DNA from: a virus
Length of the DNA: 48,511 nucleotides
IMG/VR virus record: IMGVR_UViG_3300034024_000092
Location: 1-48,511 of that record
Strand: one strand, 5' to 3'
A program made the position numbers and the translations under genes. Shown here piece by piece: positions 7,474 through 14,088 of the stretch. The notes beneath the pieces were generated by a model. It saw only the letters and a program-made list of their open reading frames with translations. It was not told where the DNA came from and searched no databases. The first letter of the stretch is position 1; every line of letters starts with the position of its first letter.

Positions 7474-8459
7474 CAGCCGAGCGCCTTCTTCCGCCGGACC
7501 ATCGCCGCTTCGATCTTCTGGGCGAGGGGCAGGTTCTCGACCTTCAGCTGGGCGAAGCGGGCAAGATCCAGCTCGCTCCCCTCCAGCGCTTCGAAAGCGT
7601 CCAGATCATAGCCCTCGACCGCCGTCAGCAGGTCGTTCGCCCAGATCAGGAGGTCGTCGGCAGCCGGACCCGTTCCGTCATCGGCGTGGGCCTCAGCGGG
7701 TCCGGCTGCGTCATCCTCGGTGGGTCTAACGTCACCGGGGAATGGGTCTTCGACGGTCGCGGCTTCGTCCGCCGGCGCGTCGAACTCGGGAATGTCGTCG
7801 TCGCCCAGGGGATGATGGGCGGTGAACCCCTCGGCCGGGCCGTCCTTGGGCGCTGCGAGGCGGGCGGCGATGTTCGGAGCCGCGCGGGGCGTGATGTCCC
7901 GCACCCCGAAGTCCTCGACCTCCTCGCGAACCTGAAAGCCGCGCAGCATGTCGGCGCATCCATCCCGGAGCGCCCAGGCCCTGGCCCGCATCTGGAGCAT
8001 GCGCTTCGGATAGGACTGCCACGGCCCGGCCTTGCCCCAGAGGCTGGCCTTCTTCGCGTCGGCGACCGTGAAGGTGCGAAGGATGACCTCGCCCGTATCG
8101 GGCCGGGTCACTTCGCAAGAGGCGCTGGCGCCGTCCCCCTCCCCTTCGATCCATTCCCGCGCGCGGATGCCCTGGGCGCGGGCCACCGCCATCAGGCCAT
8201 CGCCCCAGAGCGTGGGCCGGCCATTGACGACGGCGAAGGACTGCAGGGCTTGGAAGGGGGCGAGACCGAGCTCGGCTCCCGCCATGATCGCGACCATGAT
8301 CTGTTCGGGCTTGTCCAGCCCACGGGGGGCCAGACCCGAAGCAGCGATGGCCTGCGAGACGCGGAAGGCCTCGTCCAGCGACTGAGGAACCAGGGCCGCG
8401 ACTGAACCGCCAGCCATGATCGGCGGCTTCGGCTGCGTGGTGGCAAGGGCGTTGGTCAT
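7473..8459 (-). CDS. RecT-like single-strand annealing protein
   Basis: A 328-aa protein. The N-terminal 180 residues carry RecT-family features seen in alphaproteobacterial phages: LDEAFRVSQAIAASGLAP, KPEQIMVAIMAGAELGLAP, FQALQSFAVVNGRPTLWGDG and GKAGPWQSYPKRMLQMRARA. The C-terminal third is acidic and low-complexity. It should anneal single strands made by the exonuclease encoded one base upstream in the operon, giving a RecE/RecT-type recombination pair for phage replication or circularisation. Family assignment is good; activity is inferred. Confidence 0.85.
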   Translation of the reverse strand: MTNALATTQPKPPIMAGGSVAALVPQSLDEAFRVSQAIAASGLAPRGLDKPEQIMVAIMAGAELGLAPFQALQSFAVVNGRPTLWGDGLMAVARAQGIRAREWIEGEGDGASASCEVTRPDTGEVILRTFTVADAKKASLWGKAGPWQSYPKRMLQMRARAWALRDGCADMLRGFQVREEVEDFGVRDITPRAAPNIAARLAAPKDGPAEGFTAHHPLGDDDIPEFDAPADEAATVEDPFPGDVRPTEDDAAGPAEAHADDGTGPAADDLLIWANDLLTAVEGYDLDAFEALEGSELDLARFAQLKVENLPLAQKIEAAMVRRKKALG

Positions 8460-8460
8460 G

Positions 8461-9417
8461 TCAGGCAGCCTTCGAAGGGTTGGCGTTGTCGTTGGCCTCG
8501 GCGGCGATCACCTCGAGGCGCATGTCGATCTGCTTGGCCGCCCATGGCGGGAGCTGGAGGTATTCGGCGTCTCGCCTCGTGCCGCCCGGCCCCGGCCATT
8601 CGCCCGTCGCCACGCACTGGGCGAACTGGTCGATGGCGCTGCGGAGCTGCATGCGGCCCCGGTCCAGGTCTTCACCTGTCAGGACGGTGACGCGGACGCA
8701 GTGCGGCGGGGTCTTCTCGACCCAGACGAGCGCGAACTCTTCCATCGGGCGGCCGAGAACCGCGTCCATGCCCATGCCCACCAGTGCGGCCTGACAGTGG
8801 TAGCCGAAGGAGCCCAGCGACCGCTGAAGGTCATCGTCCGTGACGCTGGGGGTCGTCTTCAGATCGGCCACGATCCCATCAGCATTAGGCACCACGTCCG
8901 GCCGGCTCTTGAGCCAAACGCCCGTCTTGGCATCCCGCCAGATCAGCGACCGCTCCACAAAGCCGTCCAGGATGCCGGCCTGCACGAGCGGGTGGCGCGC
9001 GAGGCTTTCGGCCATGCCGGTCACTGCGACCAGATCGGCTTCGGTAATGACGGTGCGCCCGGCCAACACCTGTTCGTCGCGCCAGGTCTTGGCTTCCTTG
9101 GTGCGCCAGTCGGCCCAGCATTCAGGACGGGTGACGAACTCCGCCGCCAACCCTTCCGCACCCTCCAGCAGCAGCTTGTGCGCCAGCCGCCCGATGGCGA
9201 AGGCGGGCCGATCTTCCTGCGCCACGCGCTTGGGGTTCAGTGGGCTGTCCACGAAGTAGTGGGCCGAGCTCTGGCTCCAGATCGTGCGGAGGCCAGACGA
9301 GCTGATCGACGGCCCGTCGCAGCAGTCGGAATGATACTCCGCCATCGACAGCGCATAGACGCCGGGATCGGTGATCTTGCCGGTGGCGGGCATCGGAATG
9401 GGGTTGGCCAGGGTCAT
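8461..9417 (-). CDS. RecE-like PD-(D/E)XK exonuclease (DUF3799-type)
   Basis: A 318-aa nuclease. Visible motifs are GRLAHKLLLEG (His80), SRPD with Asp174, VADLKTT with Asp185 and Lys187, and YHCQAALV (Tyr206, Gln209), which together make the PD-(D/E)XK active site of the RecE/lambda-exo class. It would resect double-stranded DNA ends to load the RecT-like protein encoded directly downstream. The start ATG 9417 forms an ATGA overlap; the frame also runs further upstream without a comparable start. Confidence 0.87.
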   Translation of the reverse strand: MTLANPIPMPATGKITDPGVYALSMAEYHSDCCDGPSISSSGLRTIWSQSSAHYFVDSPLNPKRVAQEDRPAFAIGRLAHKLLLEGAEGLAAEFVTRPECWADWRTKEAKTWRDEQVLAGRTVITEADLVAVTGMAESLARHPLVQAGILDGFVERSLIWRDAKTGVWLKSRPDVVPNADGIVADLKTTPSVTDDDLQRSLGSFGYHCQAALVGMGMDAVLGRPMEEFALVWVEKTPPHCVRVTVLTGEDLDRGRMQLRSAIDQFAQCVATGEWPGPGGTRRDAEYLQLPPWAAKQIDMRLEVIAAEANDNANPSKAA

Positions 9418-9617
9418 GCCAAGCCCCCCGCCAACAAGACCGCGAAGCCCAGGCAGATGATCGCCCCCCAGATGATCGCGCCATCGGGGAAGGGTTCGTC
9501 GGCCAGGGGCGTGGGCTCTTCCGCCGCCGCCGGACCTTCGGACAGCTCGACGTAGCGATCCCAGACGCCATCCCACTCAGGATGCGACTGGACGCCCAGA
9601 GGGTGCGGGCGGCTCAT
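9414..9617 (-). CDS. Small C-terminally anchored membrane protein
   Basis: A 67-aa protein with a polar, acidic N-terminal part (AAAEEPTPLADEPFPDG) and one C-terminal TM segment (IIWGAIICLGFAVLLAGGLA). ATGA overlaps at both ends (9614-9617 and 9414-9417). Function unknown. Confidence 0.7.
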   Translation of the reverse strand: MSRPHPLGVQSHPEWDGVWDRYVELSEGPAAAEEPTPLADEPFPDGAIIWGAIICLGFAVLLAGGLA

Positions 9618-9760
9618 CGGCGCACCGGCTTGAAGATGTCGTAGGCCAGACGGGCCAGAACCCATGCAGAGGCCCCGGCAAGCGCACCGATGGCCAGCCA
9701 TGTGACCAGGGCCAGGGCGAAGCCGATCAGCTGCACCATGGCGTCGAGAAGCGCGCTCAT
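9614..9760 (-). CDS. Small membrane protein (48 aa)
   Basis: Begins MSALLDAMVQLIGFALALV, continues TWLAIGALAGASAWVLARL and ends AYDIFKPVRR. This gives one or two hydrophobic helices with a basic end. It fills the gap exactly and has ATGA overlaps at both ends, which supports a real gene despite its size. Confidence 0.7.
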   Translation of the reverse strand: MSALLDAMVQLIGFALALVTWLAIGALAGASAWVLARLAYDIFKPVRR

Positions 9761-9990
9761 GCCGCGATCCTCCCGATGCTGGATACGGCGCGATTGGCCG
9801 ACGCGATCAGGGTGCGGGCCTCGTCGTGGGTCATCACGGGGAACGAGGTCTCGACCTGATCCCAGCTTCCGTCGTCGCCGTAGAAGGCGATGCGGTAGCC
9901 AACGCCCGGCCCTGGATCGCAGTGCGACAGGCGGGTCGGGTTGGTTTGGGCGACCAGGGAGGCGCAGAGGGGGGAGCGAACGCCGGTCAT
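9757..9990 (-). CDS. Hypothetical phage protein (77 aa)
   Basis: Starts at ATG 9990 (ATGA overlap). It contains GYRIAFYGDDGSWDQVE and a C-terminal helix (THDEARTLIASANRAVSSI). The pattern suggests a small alpha/beta domain. No family recognised. Confidence 0.68.
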   Translation of the reverse strand: MTGVRSPLCASLVAQTNPTRLSHCDPGPGVGYRIAFYGDDGSWDQVETSFPVMTHDEARTLIASANRAVSSIGRIAA

Positions 9991-10214
9991 GCGAGCCTCC
10001 AAACGCGAAGCCCGCCCGGCACCTTGCGCACGGTCATTTTCATTCCGTGGCGAGTTCCCCACGCACCCGCACTTCTCCGCACGGTGTTGGGAGCGCGGCC
10101 AGAGTCGTCGGGGACAAGGAAGCTGTCGCCCGGCTCCATGGCAGCAAACGGGTAGACTGGGGCGCCGCGAGCTTCGGCCGCGACCGGCACATCCTTTTCG
10201 ATGGCGAACATCAC
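9987..10214 (-). CDS. Hypothetical phage protein (75 aa)
   Basis: GTG 10214 gives a GTGA overlap, and an ATG follows at 10211. Features are PFAAMEPGDSFLVPDDSG, then SAGAWGTRHGMKMTVRKV, then GGLRVWRL. This arrangement is common in short phage proteins near recombination genes and may fold as a small nucleic-acid-binding domain. Role unknown. Confidence 0.72.
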   Translation of the reverse strand: MMFAIEKDVPVAAEARGAPVYPFAAMEPGDSFLVPDDSGRAPNTVRRSAGAWGTRHGMKMTVRKVPGGLRVWRLA

Positions 10215-10846
10215 GCGGCCACCGCCAAGGGCTTACGCACGGCCGGGATCGGCGCGCCGGGAGCGTCGAAGCTGAAGGCCCCGATCAGCTTGCTGGTCCA
10301 GTAGGCGCCGGCCCAGCTTTCGCAGACCGCGCGGGCCGGGATGGCGTGGACGATCTTGGGCTCAGGCAGCGACTTGCCGGGCGCCATCGCCCAGGACAGT
10401 TCCTCGCCGGGAGCCGACAGGACCGCCACGTGAACCCCGCCCTGCGGCATGTCGAACAGCAGCGCGTCGCCCGGAGCCGCATGGCGAAGGCGAACCTCCG
10501 TCAGGCCCCATTGGGTCAGAACCTTGCGCGCCTCGGCCTCGGTCGGACCCCAGCCGGACGGCGGGCGCACCGCCTCGATGCAGTCCCGCTCCGTCGCATA
10601 GGTGGCGCAGCTCCTGGCCAGAGACCACGCGTCGAACCGACCAACCGGCCCGTTCCGATACGGCGTCCCGCGCGAGGCCAGCGCCGCCTCCAGCATCCGG
10701 TAGCGTTCAGTCCCCTCCTCCGGGGCCGTCCAGCCGCCGGCGTCGGCGATGGTCTGGATGATCGAGGCGCCCGTCCGATCCGCCATGCTGCGGTCCAGGC
10801 CGATGATGACGGCGCCTAGCGGTTCTGAGATGTGGTGGAGGCCCAT
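10211..10846 (-). CDS. NlpC/P60-like protein with substituted catalytic Cys
   Basis: A 211-aa protein starting at ATG 10846, which shares one base with the upstream stop (TGATG). The segment GRFDAWSLARSCATY (from residue 70) resembles the DCW nucleophile motif of NlpC/P60 peptidases but has Ala73 where Cys would be. APGDALLFDM followed by GGVHVAVLS (His139) matches the second half of the fold. It is encoded in the early operon rather than the tail module, and probably has a non-catalytic or unrelated role. Fold assignment is moderate. Confidence 0.55.
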   Translation of the reverse strand: MGLHHISEPLGAVIIGLDRSMADRTGASIIQTIADAGGWTAPEEGTERYRMLEAALASRGTPYRNGPVGRFDAWSLARSCATYATERDCIEAVRPPSGWGPTEAEARKVLTQWGLTEVRLRHAAPGDALLFDMPQGGVHVAVLSAPGEELSWAMAPGKSLPEPKIVHAIPARAVCESWAGAYWTSKLIGAFSFDAPGAPIPAVRKPLAVAA

Positions 10847-11133
10847 CAGTTGGCCGCCGGGTGCGAGAGGCGACCGACCGGCGTCCCCGCTCGGGTCCGG
10901 GCCGAAAGCTGCTGGTTTTCGACGCGGTATTTGCCACCGAAGTAGCCCATCAGCAGGGACTCGTCGCGGACCGCCCACTGCACTTCAATGGTGCTGGAAC
11001 CGTCCTTGTGGGCGGTCAGGACGCGGGCTTGAAACTCATGGTCCCCGCAGGTCGGGGTATAGACGACAGAGTCGCCCTTCGTGATCAGCGGCGCGGCGGC
11101 CGTGACGGGCTGGGGCTGGTGAGCGAGGGACAT
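10846..11133 (-). CDS. First gene of left operon, hypothetical (95 aa)
   Basis: Starts at ATG 11133 with a good ribosome binding site (GGAGAG at 11144-11139 on the minus strand). It contains LITKGDSVVYTPTCGDHEFQ and HKDGSSTIEVQWAVRD, which suggest a small beta-rich domain. As the first gene behind the repressed leftward promoter it would be made earliest after induction. No function recognised. Confidence 0.75.
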   Translation of the reverse strand: MSLAHQPQPVTAAAPLITKGDSVVYTPTCGDHEFQARVLTAHKDGSSTIEVQWAVRDESLLMGYFGGKYRVENQQLSARTRAGTPVGRLSHPAAN

Positions 11134-11156
11134 GCGTTCTCTCCGGGTGTGGAGAG

Positions 11157-11184
11157 ACCATACTACGGTATTCCGTAGGCGCAA
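11157..11184 (-). promoter_or_regulatory. Leftward early promoter with operator in its spacer
   Basis: On the minus strand, TTGCGC (11184-11179) and TATGGT (11162-11157) are separated by 16 bases that are exactly the palindrome CTACGGAATACCGTAG (11163-11178). The predicted start of transcription is near 11150, just ahead of the ribosome binding site of the first operon gene. Binding to this operator should block the promoter. Confidence 0.65.
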
Positions 11185-11191
11185 CACCTTT

Positions 11192-11207
11192 CTACGACAT
11201 TCCGTAT
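11192..11207. promoter_or_regulatory. Second left operator
   Basis: CTACGACATTCCGTAT matches 13 of 16 bases of the perfect operator at 11163-11178 and lies 29 bp away, so about three helical turns, compatible with cooperative binding. Confidence 0.6.
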
Positions 11208-11250
11208 TTCCTCTCGATGCGCCATACTCGGTCGCATAGGTTGGTGCCCG

Positions 11251-11280
11251 GACTCGACTCCGCTCGCGTCTCGGTGATTC
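11251..11280. promoter_or_regulatory. Cluster of three GANTC sites
   Basis: GACTC at 11251-11255 and 11256-11260, and GATTC at 11276-11280, lie 24-53 bp upstream of the 11304 gene. GANTC is the CcrM methylation target in Alphaproteobacteria, and GcrA recognises methylated GANTC in promoters. This phage encodes a GcrA-like protein. Regulation by this route is an inference. Confidence 0.5.
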
Positions 11281-11303
11281 GTTAACGGGAAGGGAGACAG
11301 CAG

Positions 11304-11564
11304 ATGGCCAGAAAGACGATCTACTGCGCTCAAGCGTTCTGGTTGCGAGGCGGCCGGCTAAAGGGTGGCGAGGTTCACCAGTTCCTAGACGCCGAGCGCG
11401 CTCGCGCAGGTGCCGAGGCTCTGATCACCGGCTCCGATGGCGTTGCCGTGTTCTCGGTCGAAGGTCATCCAGACGAAGATTTATGGGAGGAGCCGCGACT
11501 GATCGAGACGTTCGGAGCGGTGCCGGCGGTCCAGTCGGATCCGTGGCTGGATGACGTGGCCTGA
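11304..11564 (+). CDS. Hypothetical protein, moron-like
   Basis: An 86-aa protein with a good ribosome binding site (GGGAGAC) before ATG 11304. Features are IYCAQAFWLRGGRLKGGEV, ARAGAEALITGSDGVAVFSV and EDLWEEPRLIETFG. Similar small proteins are common in Caulobacterales and Sphingomonadales chromosomes and phages, with no known function. It is a single plus-strand gene between the left promoter and the convergent AlbA_2/HATPase gene, so it probably has its own promoter and could be expressed in the lysogen. Confidence 0.8.
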   Translation: MARKTIYCAQAFWLRGGRLKGGEVHQFLDAERARAGAEALITGSDGVAVFSVEGHPDEDLWEEPRLIETFGAVPAVQSDPWLDDVA

Positions 11565-11567
11565 CCG

Positions 11568-13052
11568 TCAGGGCTCATTTGCGGGGTTTTGCGGCCGGCG
11601 ATAGCAGGTGGTGAACTTTTCGGTGCCGGGAACCTGCTCGATCAGGCCGTTTTTGATCATGCGAGCGAAGATGCGCTTCATCACATAATCCGCCGTGATG
11701 TGCGTGACCTGGCGTGCCTGAGAATTCTTGATCGTCCCGTGCGCATCAACGAACTCAAGGATGGTTTCCTCCGGCGCGGCAAGGGGCTCGTGCTTGATCG
11801 TAACGAGAAAGCTGTTCTCTGATTGCTCGAGCACGGGCGCCTTTAGCCCGACCTCGTACATCCTTCGAAAGGCGGTGTTGAGGCCCTCGCCCACGTCCTT
11901 ATTCGGAGGGTCGGGGAACTTGTTGAGCATACGGACTATGGCACCGTTGCGGTGTGCCCGCTCTCGCAGCACATTGGCGAGCGTGACGTGCGCGGCGAGC
12001 CGACCGGGGCTTTGGACCTCTATACGGTTGTCGAAGATGCGAATGTGTACGTCGTCCGCGATGCTGTAGTCGCGGTGGATGAGGGCGTTGGTGACGATCT
12101 CGTGGATCGTCTCCTGCGGGTAGGTGATCGCCTCCAGTCCGCCATCAGTCATTCGAGGTATCTTCTCCACCTCTTCCACGGTCCGCGCGACGGCCTCGCG
12201 GATTTGCTCAATGAGCGGCCCCTCGACAGTGATCGGGTGGAAGGCGAGCGCGTCACGGAAGCCTTCAGCTTCTTTGGTTTTGTAACGATAAATCTTGACC
12301 CCGCAGTGCTTCGGCAGGTGTGCTTGGGGCAGATCACCAAAGAGCAGCAAGCCCGCAACTGTCGGCCTCCCGTCGCGAACAAGGGCCTGCTTGCGTAGCC
12401 AGTCCTCCGGCGCGGACTGCGGCACGACTTGCGACATAAACCGGCTGGTCACTTCGGATCCCGTGATCGTCGTCAGATCGATGTTCAGCAACTCTGTTTC
12501 GTAGGTTGCTACGCCCTTCGCGTACTCAAGCCTCCGCATGAGCTCCGGCGTGTTCTGAGCAATGGATTGGGCGCCGCGCCGAAGGTAGGCAGTCCCGTTC
12601 GAACAAACCGTCACCCGGTCGGTCTTGTTGATTATCGCGCGGAGCACCAGTCCGGGCTTGTTCGAACAGCTTAAGAATGCGTAGTCGAAGTAGGTCCCAA
12701 GCGGGAACGCCTGTTCGAACGCTTGGATGTGGCCGTTGGCGTCCTCCTGGCGCCTGAACCCGTCCCACTCGCGAGCGCCATCGCGATTCTCCGCAATGCC
12801 CACGTAGAGCTCGCCACCGTCAGCGTTCGCGAAGGCAGACAGGGTGCGCATGAGCTTGGCCGGCGCAACTTCGCGGCCTTTCAGCTCGTACGTCTGTGCT
12901 TCGTCCAACGCCATGATCAGAGCGGCTTCGTCGGGCGTGAGTTCGAACACCTCCAGCGAGGACTTAACACCATGTGTTCGAACAGGTCCGCTTGAAGCCT
13001 GTTCGAACACTTTTGCATCCGGGTGTTCGAACAGATCGGGCTGCTTGGTCAT
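11568..13052 (-). CDS. AlbA_2/Schlafen-type ATP-binding protein
   Basis: A 494-aa protein. Residues about 45-170 match the AlbA_2 (Schlafen-like, DNA/RNA-binding) domain: TYELKGREVAP then LSAFANADGGELYVGIAEN. Residues 307-350 carry an HATPase_c_4 signature: the N-box EIVTNALIHRDYS (Asn322) and FDNRIEVQSPGRL. About 434-490 look like a winged helix (TILEFVDAHGTIKNSQARQV). This is the COG2865 layout, known as predicted regulators, and related proteins occur among phage-defence candidates. It is third in the repressor operon, so probably lysogen-expressed. Its first 460 bp hold seven GTTCGAAC palindromes. Domain call strong; function unknown. Confidence 0.88.
   Translation of the reverse strand: MTKQPDLFEHPDAKVFEQASSGPVRTHGVKSSLEVFELTPDEAALIMALDEAQTYELKGREVAPAKLMRTLSAFANADGGELYVGIAENRDGAREWDGFRRQEDANGHIQAFEQAFPLGTYFDYAFLSCSNKPGLVLRAIINKTDRVTVCSNGTAYLRRGAQSIAQNTPELMRRLEYAKGVATYETELLNIDLTTITGSEVTSRFMSQVVPQSAPEDWLRKQALVRDGRPTVAGLLLFGDLPQAHLPKHCGVKIYRYKTKEAEGFRDALAFHPITVEGPLIEQIREAVARTVEEVEKIPRMTDGGLEAITYPQETIHEIVTNALIHRDYSIADDVHIRIFDNRIEVQSPGRLAAHVTLANVLRERAHRNGAIVRMLNKFPDPPNKDVGEGLNTAFRRMYEVGLKAPVLEQSENSFLVTIKHEPLAAPEETILEFVDAHGTIKNSQARQVTHITADYVMKRIFARMIKNGLIEQVPGTEKFTTCYRRPQNPANEP
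12597..13032. repeat. Seven dispersed GTTCGAAC palindromes
   Basis: Copies at 12597-12604, 12660-12667, 12713-12720, 12941-12948, 12976-12983, 13001-13008 and 13025-13032. Four are the full TGTTCGAACA. Relative to the codons they fall in three different frames (Phe-Glu four times, Cys-Ser-Asn twice, Val-Arg-Thr once), so the DNA and not the protein is conserved. I saw only two further copies in the whole window (17635-17642 and 18421-18428). Confidence 0.9.
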
Positions 13053-13071
13053 GGCTTCTCGAAATCGGCGC

Positions 13072-13473
13072 TCAGCGCGCCGCCGCTTGGCGCTCTAGCC
13101 GCGACAGCAGATCGCGCAACCCGTCCACGTGGGTCGAGACCATCTCGGCCGAATTTTCGATCTGCGCGGCACACTCGGCGACGGTGATGGGCCGGTTGCC
13201 CTGCTCCTGCGCAGCTTTGGCGAACAGCACCGACTCCACTCGCTGAGCCTCGGTCGTGAGGTGGTCCGCCCCAATGTCAGCGACGTCTTGGCGGGCCTTC
13301 AGCACATATGGATGCGCCGAGCCCCCGGGGTAGACCCGCGAGCAACGTCCAAGCGCCTCGGCCATGTCGCCGTAGCTGTCGATGATCCGGGTTAACTGCT
13401 GGTCGAGCAGCGCCTCAGCGTCTCTCTGGAGGGGCGTCTGCGTAGCGAGGACCAGAAGAAAAGCGAAGATCAC
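13072..13473 (-). CDS. Exported hypothetical protein
   Basis: A 133-aa protein with a short N-terminal hydrophobic stretch (MIFAFLLVLATQTPLQRDA), read as a signal peptide or anchor, followed by a helical domain with two cysteines (Cys44 in LGRCSRV, Cys101 in VAECAAQ) that could form a periplasmic disulfide. GTG start in a GTGA overlap with the repressor stop, so it is translated with the repressor in lysogens. A surface or superinfection role is possible but unproven. Confidence 0.72.
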   Translation of the reverse strand: MIFAFLLVLATQTPLQRDAEALLDQQLTRIIDSYGDMAEALGRCSRVYPGGSAHPYVLKARQDVADIGADHLTTEAQRVESVLFAKAAQEQGNRPITVAECAAQIENSAEMVSTHVDGLRDLLSRLERQAAAR

Positions 13474-13994
13474 GCGCGTTTCCTCTCTTTGACCGGGGTC
13501 GCAGAAGTCTCGAGTTTGGGTGTGGGTAACAGCGCCATATCGCGTCCGGCGGTATCCAGATCGTCAGGGGCATGATCAGAAACGAAACCCGTGCGGAGAC
13601 CCAATGCTGACGCAACCCGTCGGATCCATTTGTCGGACGGCGCGTCGGGCTGATTTTCCCAGAACTCTACCGTCGAGGCCGGCACTTCCAGGGCCTGTGC
13701 GAGCTCGTCAACAGTCTGCTCCCTGAACACTCGCCAAGCCTTAAGGTGGTTGGGCCGCGGCTCCGATCCAGGCGCTGCGCCAAATATATCTTCCACCGCA
13801 AGGTTGTAGGCGCCCGCGATCTTGGCTTCGTTCTCGCCACTCAGGCTGCCGGTGCGCTTACCCTTCGTCTCCACGACGTAAGAACGGATCGTATTGTAAT
13901 CGACCTTCGACGCCACGGCGACGAGGTTCATGTTGAGGCCGCTGGCTCTCATCCACGCGATGAAATTGTCGCGGCGTGCGTCTTGAAGTGACAT
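13470..13994 (-). CDS. Prophage repressor with two HTH domains
   Basis: A 174-aa protein. Residues about 9-72 form one XRE/CI-like HTH (FIAWMRASGLNMNLVAVASK, then YNTIRSYVV). Residues about 84-136 form a second (FREQTVDELAQALEVPASTV, then RRVASALGL). There is no C-terminal S24 peptidase domain, so the usual RecA-stimulated self-cleavage should not operate. I chose ATG 13994; the longer start at 14063 would place operators inside the gene. It has no clear ribosome binding site and may be leaderless, as lambda cI is from PRM. It heads an operon with two possible conversion genes. Confidence 0.83.
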   Translation of the reverse strand: MSLQDARRDNFIAWMRASGLNMNLVAVASKVDYNTIRSYVVETKGKRTGSLSGENEAKIAGAYNLAVEDIFGAAPGSEPRPNHLKAWRVFREQTVDELAQALEVPASTVEFWENQPDAPSDKWIRRVASALGLRTGFVSDHAPDDLDTAGRDMALLPTPKLETSATPVKERKRA

Positions 13995-14015
13995 CGCCGC
14001 GCATACTGAAGCGTG

Positions 14016-14079
14016 ATACGGATTCTCGTAACCGCGAAGTTCCGTAGTTCCCCTTGCCAGCATCTACGGAATATCGTAG
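14016..14079. promoter_or_regulatory. Right operator region (three sites)
   Basis: The best site, CTACGGAATATCGTAG (14064-14079), matches the left operator at 15 of 16 bases in reverse orientation. Two weaker sites lie at 14032-14047 (right half TTCCGTAG, 11/16) and 14016-14031 (TACG-N6-CGTA, 10/16). They fill the gap between the divergent repressor and cro-like genes. A GANTC (GATTC, 14021-14025) lies in the last site. Confidence 0.7.
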
Positions 14080-14082
14080 TGC
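14054..14082 (+). promoter_or_regulatory. Rightward promoter for the cro-like gene
   Basis: TTGCCA (14054-14059), a 17-bp spacer and TAGTGC (14077-14082); the spacer and part of the -10 are covered by the operator at 14064-14079. Transcription would start near 14089, at the cro ATG, which has no ribosome binding site. A leaderless message is therefore likely. The -10 is weak. Confidence 0.45.
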
Positions 14083-14088
14083 TGGCGA

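Noticed and set aside
12597-13032. Alphaproteobacterial LexA boxes as an explanation of the GTTCGAAC sites
   Set aside because: The known box is GTTC-N7-GTTC, a direct repeat; these are abutting inverted half-sites with irregular spacing.
12597-13032. CRISPR-like or tRNA T-loop origin of GTTCGAAC copies
   Set aside because: No regular spacers, no cloverleaf around any copy, and all lie in a conserved protein-coding region.
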